A stretch of 64,000 nt of DNA from Hoeflea_A sp040932035 (GTDB lineage Bacteria > Pseudomonadota > Alphaproteobacteria > Rhizobiales > Rhizobiaceae): contig NZ_JBFRBB010000005.1 of the NCBI RefSeq assembly GCF_040932035.1, forward strand, positions 434,001 through 498,000, written 5' to 3'. The position numbers and the translations under genes were made by a program. This document shows, one piece after another, positions 60,912 through 64,000 of the stretch. The notes below the pieces were generated by a model that made no database searches, was not told where the DNA came from, and saw only the letters and a program-made list of their open reading frames with translations. Position 1 is the stretch's first letter. Each line of letters starts with the position of its first letter.

Positions 60912-61889
60912 ATGGATTACCGGTTTCTTGGCCGCACCGGTGTGCGCGTTTCCAGCCTGTGTCTCGGGACAATGTCGTTCGGCGGCGAAGCCGACGCCGA
61001 GGCGGCGTCGGCCCTTTACCGCGCCAGCCGCGATGCCGGCATCAATTTTTTCGACTGTGCAAATGTTTACAATGCAGGACGGTCTGAAGAAATTCTCGGG
61101 ACACTGATCAAGGGCGAACGCGACGATCTGGTCATCACGTCAAAATGCTTTTTCCCGGCCGGCTCCGATATCAATGCGCGCGGCGCGAGCCGGCGCCATA
61201 TCGTCAAGGCCGCTGAAGACAGTTTGAAACGGCTTGGCACCGACAGGCTCGACGTTCTCTTCATCCACCGCTGGGACAAAAACACGCCGCTTGAGGAGAC
61301 GCTGCGGGCCCTCGAGGACCTCGTACGTGCCGGCAAGGTGCTTTATCTCGGTGCCTCGAATTTCGCTGCCTGGCAGGTGGCAAAAGCCCTTGGCGTATCG
61401 GAACGCAAGGGCTGGACCCGGTTCGAGGTGCTTCAGCCGATGTACAATCTGGTCAAGCGCCAGGCCGAGGTGGAAATCCTGCCAATGGCCGAATCCGAAC
61501 AGCTGGGTGTCATATCCTACAGCCCGGTCGGCGGCGGTCTTTTGTCTGGCAAATACGCGTCGGGACGGGAAGACGGCACTGGCCGCATTACCGACAACGA
61601 CGTCTATTCGGTTCGCTACGGCGAAGATTGGGTGTTCGAAACGGCACGCCAGTTCGCCGATCTGGCGATTGCTGAAGGCCATCATCCGGTTTCTCTTGCC
61701 GTTGCCTGGGTCAGGGCGCATCCGGGTATCACCGCGCCGATCATCGGCGCGCGCAATGTGGACCAGCTGAAGCCGAGCCTTGAGGCCGCCAACATCTATA
61801 TGACACCCGAGCTTTATGCCCGCATCGCCACCCTGTCGCGGACGCCGCCGCCGGCAACCGACCGTCTGGAAGAAGCCGGCAATGGCTGA
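60912..61889 (+). CDS. aldo/keto reductase
   Basis: The 325-residue (alpha/beta)8-barrel enzyme has the catalytic tetrad Asp48 (NFFDCANVYN), Tyr53, Lys78 (VITSKCF) and His119 (VLFIHRWD), and PIIGARNVDQL near the C-terminus for NADP(H) binding. It belongs to the AKR group of YajO/Tas-type proteins. Substrate unknown; it may reduce an aldehyde or ketone made in the island. ATG 60912 has GGAG seven bases upstream; a TTG 15 bases earlier is less likely. Confidence 0.93.
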   Translation: MDYRFLGRTGVRVSSLCLGTMSFGGEADAEAASALYRASRDAGINFFDCANVYNAGRSEEILGTLIKGERDDLVITSKCFFPAGSDINARGASRRHIVKAAEDSLKRLGTDRLDVLFIHRWDKNTPLEETLRALEDLVRAGKVLYLGASNFAAWQVAKALGVSERKGWTRFEVLQPMYNLVKRQAEVEILPMAESEQLGVISYSPVGGGLLSGKYASGREDGTGRITDNDVYSVRYGEDWVFETARQFADLAIAEGHHPVSLAVAWVRAHPGITAPIIGARNVDQLKPSLEAANIYMTPELYARIATLSRTPPPATDRLEEAGNG

Positions 61890-62076
61890 ATTGGTCCGGC
61901 GTTTTCGCAGCGCCGGGCGATCACAATGGCGTCAACCTCACCAATAACGGCATACCGCCCTTTTCGCTTAGGCGGCTGTGTGTCTACTATTCGAGCCAGT
62001 GACATCACGGTCAGGGATAAGGCGATATGGTGCATTGCCCGGTCATAACCGGCGACCTTCTAAAGCCGGACACGGC

Positions 62077-64000
62077 ATGAGCAACAAGGATTCCGGCGCT
62101 GGCGGTTTGACGATTTCCGGCTTCGGACTGGAATATCCGGGCCTGTTTGCCATTCAGCACCCCCGGATTGCGGCAATGGTGTTGATTGCGCTCGTGGCCT
62201 CGGCGCTGGCTTCCCTCGCCTCTATCCGCTTCGACGACAACATCCAGCGCGCCATGTCGTCCAACAGCGTCTACGCGAGGGACTACCGGGCATTCGAACA
62301 GGGCCTCGGCACCAAGACGTCAGACTTTATCGTGCTTGTCGCATCAAACGAGACTTTCGGGCCGGCCGAGCTCGAACGGTTACGCGATATGACGCTCGAC
62401 GTGGCGCTGCTTGATGACGTGTTGACGGTGCTTTCTCCATTTTCCGCTCGATTTGCGAAAAACCACGAACAATTCCCCGGCGCGCCGGTATTTCCGCAGG
62501 ATATTTCAACCGAAACCCTGACCGATCGCCTGCCGGCCTACCGCGCCGGCAATATGAACCAGCCGGAAATGATCTCGCCGGACGGCCGCATCATGATCGT
62601 CACAATAGCGGTGGATCCGGCCAACGGACGCGCCCGGCTGCGCGACACCCATGCGGATATCATTGAGACCCTGTCCGACTACACCGGTGACGGATTTACG
62701 CTGACGGTGACCGGAGAGGACGCCATTGCCTTCGAGATTGTCGGCGGCCTGCAGCGTGACCTGATAACGCTCAACCTGCTTGGCTGCCTTATCGCCCTTT
62801 TCATGGCTCTTCTGATTTTTGGCGATCTCACCGTTGCTCTTGTGGCTGTCGTGCCGGCGATCCTCGGGACGCTGACGGCGCTTTCGCTTTTTGTCCTCTT
62901 TGGACTTCCGATGACGGTCATCAGCAATGTCATTCCGGTTCTGGTTCTGGTGCTAGGACTTGCCGACAGCATCCATCTGACAATGTATTTCAAAAAATCA
63001 CCGGCAGATTTGTCGGCAAAGGAACGTGCCGAACTCAGTATCCGCGAAATCGGACCGGCCTGCGGGCTTACCGCCCTTACGACGGCCATTGCCTTCGCGG
63101 CGGTGGCTATGGTGGACAATGAACAGTTGCGGGAATTTGCCCTGATTGGAGGCCTCGGCGTCATGGTCTCCTATGTTGTCGTCATTATGTTCTTTGCGTT
63201 CCTTGCACCGCTTTGCGTCGGCGCAAAGGCCGGCCGCTCCCGCGGAGACTGGTTTAAGGTCCCGCCTCTCATAGGCCGGCTCGTCCTGTCGCGCGACAGG
63301 GCGATCATGGTGGCAAGCGCTCTCATTGCAGCGGCCAGCATATGGGGATTCCTGCGCACCGAGCCCTGGTTTCACTTCAATGCCTATCTGCCAGTCAACA
63401 GCGAAATCAGGCAGGCGAACGAAAAGATCAACGAGACCTTCGGCGGGTTTTTCCGCATGTGGCATGAGCTCGACCTTACCGGCGACGAAACGTCCGGTGA
63501 TGACTGGCAACGTCTGACCGCACTGACGGATACGGTCGCCGCCGCCGCGCCGGATTATACAGTGGTTTCGCTCGTCACCATCGCCAGATGGTTCGGACGT
63601 CCCGAAACAATGCCGGACCGCACGGATCTGTCCGACCTGCCGGAGAGCATTCTGACGCAGTTCCTGTCCTTGGATGGCAACACCGCCCGAGTGGTAACCT
63701 TTGCCCCCGAACCGATGGCAAACCGTCAGACGCTTGAAACCCATGACCGAATCGAAAGGGCTGCCGGCAATGCCGGAGCGATACGCACGGTCGGTTTTCC
63801 GGTGATCCTGCGACACGAACCGGCTATCGTCATCGGCCAGCTCGAGGTCAGCCTCATCGCTGCCTGCTTGATAGCCGTTGCACTTGTTGCTCTGGCCTTT
63901 CGCTGGCCGGCGCTCCTGGTCGTACTTGTTGTCCCGAATATGCTTCCGCTGATTCTGACGGCCGCGTCCCTGCATCTGATTGCCGGCGGACTGCTCAATC
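62077..64000 (+). CDS. RND/MMPL-family exporter, N-terminal part
   Basis: At least 641 codons are open to the window edge. A first membrane segment (AAMVLIALVASALASLASI) is followed by FDDNIQRAMSSNS, typical of RND porter domain 1, then a block of membrane segments with VLVLVLGLADSIHLTMYF, which matches the MMPL/SSD motif, and a second half beginning near residue 405 with another periplasmic domain. Such transporters move lipids or hydrophobic compounds. The ribosome site is weak, so the ATG at 62077 is provisional. The 3' end is outside the window. Confidence 0.88.
   Translation, partial: MSNKDSGAGGLTISGFGLEYPGLFAIQHPRIAAMVLIALVASALASLASIRFDDNIQRAMSSNSVYARDYRAFEQGLGTKTSDFIVLVASNETFGPAELERLRDMTLDVALLDDVLTVLSPFSARFAKNHEQFPGAPVFPQDISTETLTDRLPAYRAGNMNQPEMISPDGRIMIVTIAVDPANGRARLRDTHADIIETLSDYTGDGFTLTVTGEDAIAFEIVGGLQRDLITLNLLGCLIALFMALLIFGDLTVALVAVVPAILGTLTALSLFVLFGLPMTVISNVIPVLVLVLGLADSIHLTMYFKKSPADLSAKERAELSIREIGPACGLTALTTAIAFAAVAMVDNEQLREFALIGGLGVMVSYVVVIMFFAFLAPLCVGAKAGRSRGDWFKVPPLIGRLVLSRDRAIMVASALIAAASIWGFLRTEPWFHFNAYLPVNSEIRQANEKINETFGGFFRMWHELDLTGDETSGDDWQRLTALTDTVAAAAPDYTVVSLVTIARWFGRPETMPDRTDLSDLPESILTQFLSLDGNTARVVTFAPEPMANRQTLETHDRIERAAGNAGAIRTVGFPVILRHEPAIVIGQLEVSLIAACLIAVALVALAFRWPALLVVLVVPNMLPLILTAASLHLIAGGLLN

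Overview
The window looks like chromosomal DNA of an alphaproteobacterium of the order Hyphomicrobiales (Rhizobiales). The evidence is moderately high GC, the order tsaD-gpsA-YciI-EVE with hemC divergent, the block response regulator / CNB protein / xth / lolA / ftsK / glnK-amtB / tesB / ubiH-type hydroxylase, and two copies of a short palindromic intergenic repeat of the kind common in rhizobia. A free-living, probably marine or soil member of the Phyllobacteriaceae or relatives (Hoeflea-like) would fit, but the genus is a guess.

Layout. 0-16.5 kb is conserved core: hemC (5' end only), tsaD, gpsA, small YciI and EVE proteins, a methyltransferase, an L,D-transpeptidase, a CenR-like response regulator, xth, lolA, ftsK, and a nitrogen block (glnK-amtB plus a second Amt gene). 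Both nitrogen promoters look sigma54-dependent and one has an NtrC-like enhancer. 16.5-21.5 kb is an accessory drug-efflux cassette (TetR, HlyD, ABC ATPase, ABC-2 permease) with a 28-bp palindromic operator. 21.5-27 kb returns to housekeeping genes (Trm112, LON-domain protein, thioredoxin/TPR, YbaK-type deacylase) with an amidase and an AraC regulator inserted. 27.2-30.1 kb is a lower-GC patch built around a duplicated tRNA-Gly(GCC), with gene remnants, a small secreted cysteine protein and a secreted peptidoglycan-binding protein. 30.2-37 kb holds a TTC38-like TPR protein and a 1665-residue exported protein with about 20 threonine repeats and a kinase-like C-terminus. 37-47.8 kb has a chemoreceptor, a DUF2270 protein, a TetR-controlled thiolase/MaoC/MaoC/SDR operon, a large secreted repeat protein and a thioredoxin-reductase-like flavoprotein.

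47.7-61.9 kb is a catabolic island. It has a TRAP carboxylate transporter divergent from an extradiol dioxygenase, an aromatic-ring hydroxylase and an IclR regulator, followed by a Liv-type ABC transporter operon ending in a beta-lactamase-like serine hydrolase, and an aldo/keto reductase. Two TGTCC-N7-GGACA dyads in the divergent promoter region are the best candidate IclR operators. The genes suggest uptake of an aromatic acid, ring hydroxylation and meta-cleavage; the ring-fission hydrolase is not obvious and the serine hydrolase may fill that role. The window ends inside an RND/MMPL exporter gene.

The strongest candidates for undescribed biology are the giant repeat/kinase-like protein (31875-36872), the triplicated-repeat exported protein (44220-46505), the duplicated tRNA-Gly patch with its internally duplicated cysteine protein, and a LivF ATPase whose Walker A lysine is replaced by arginine.
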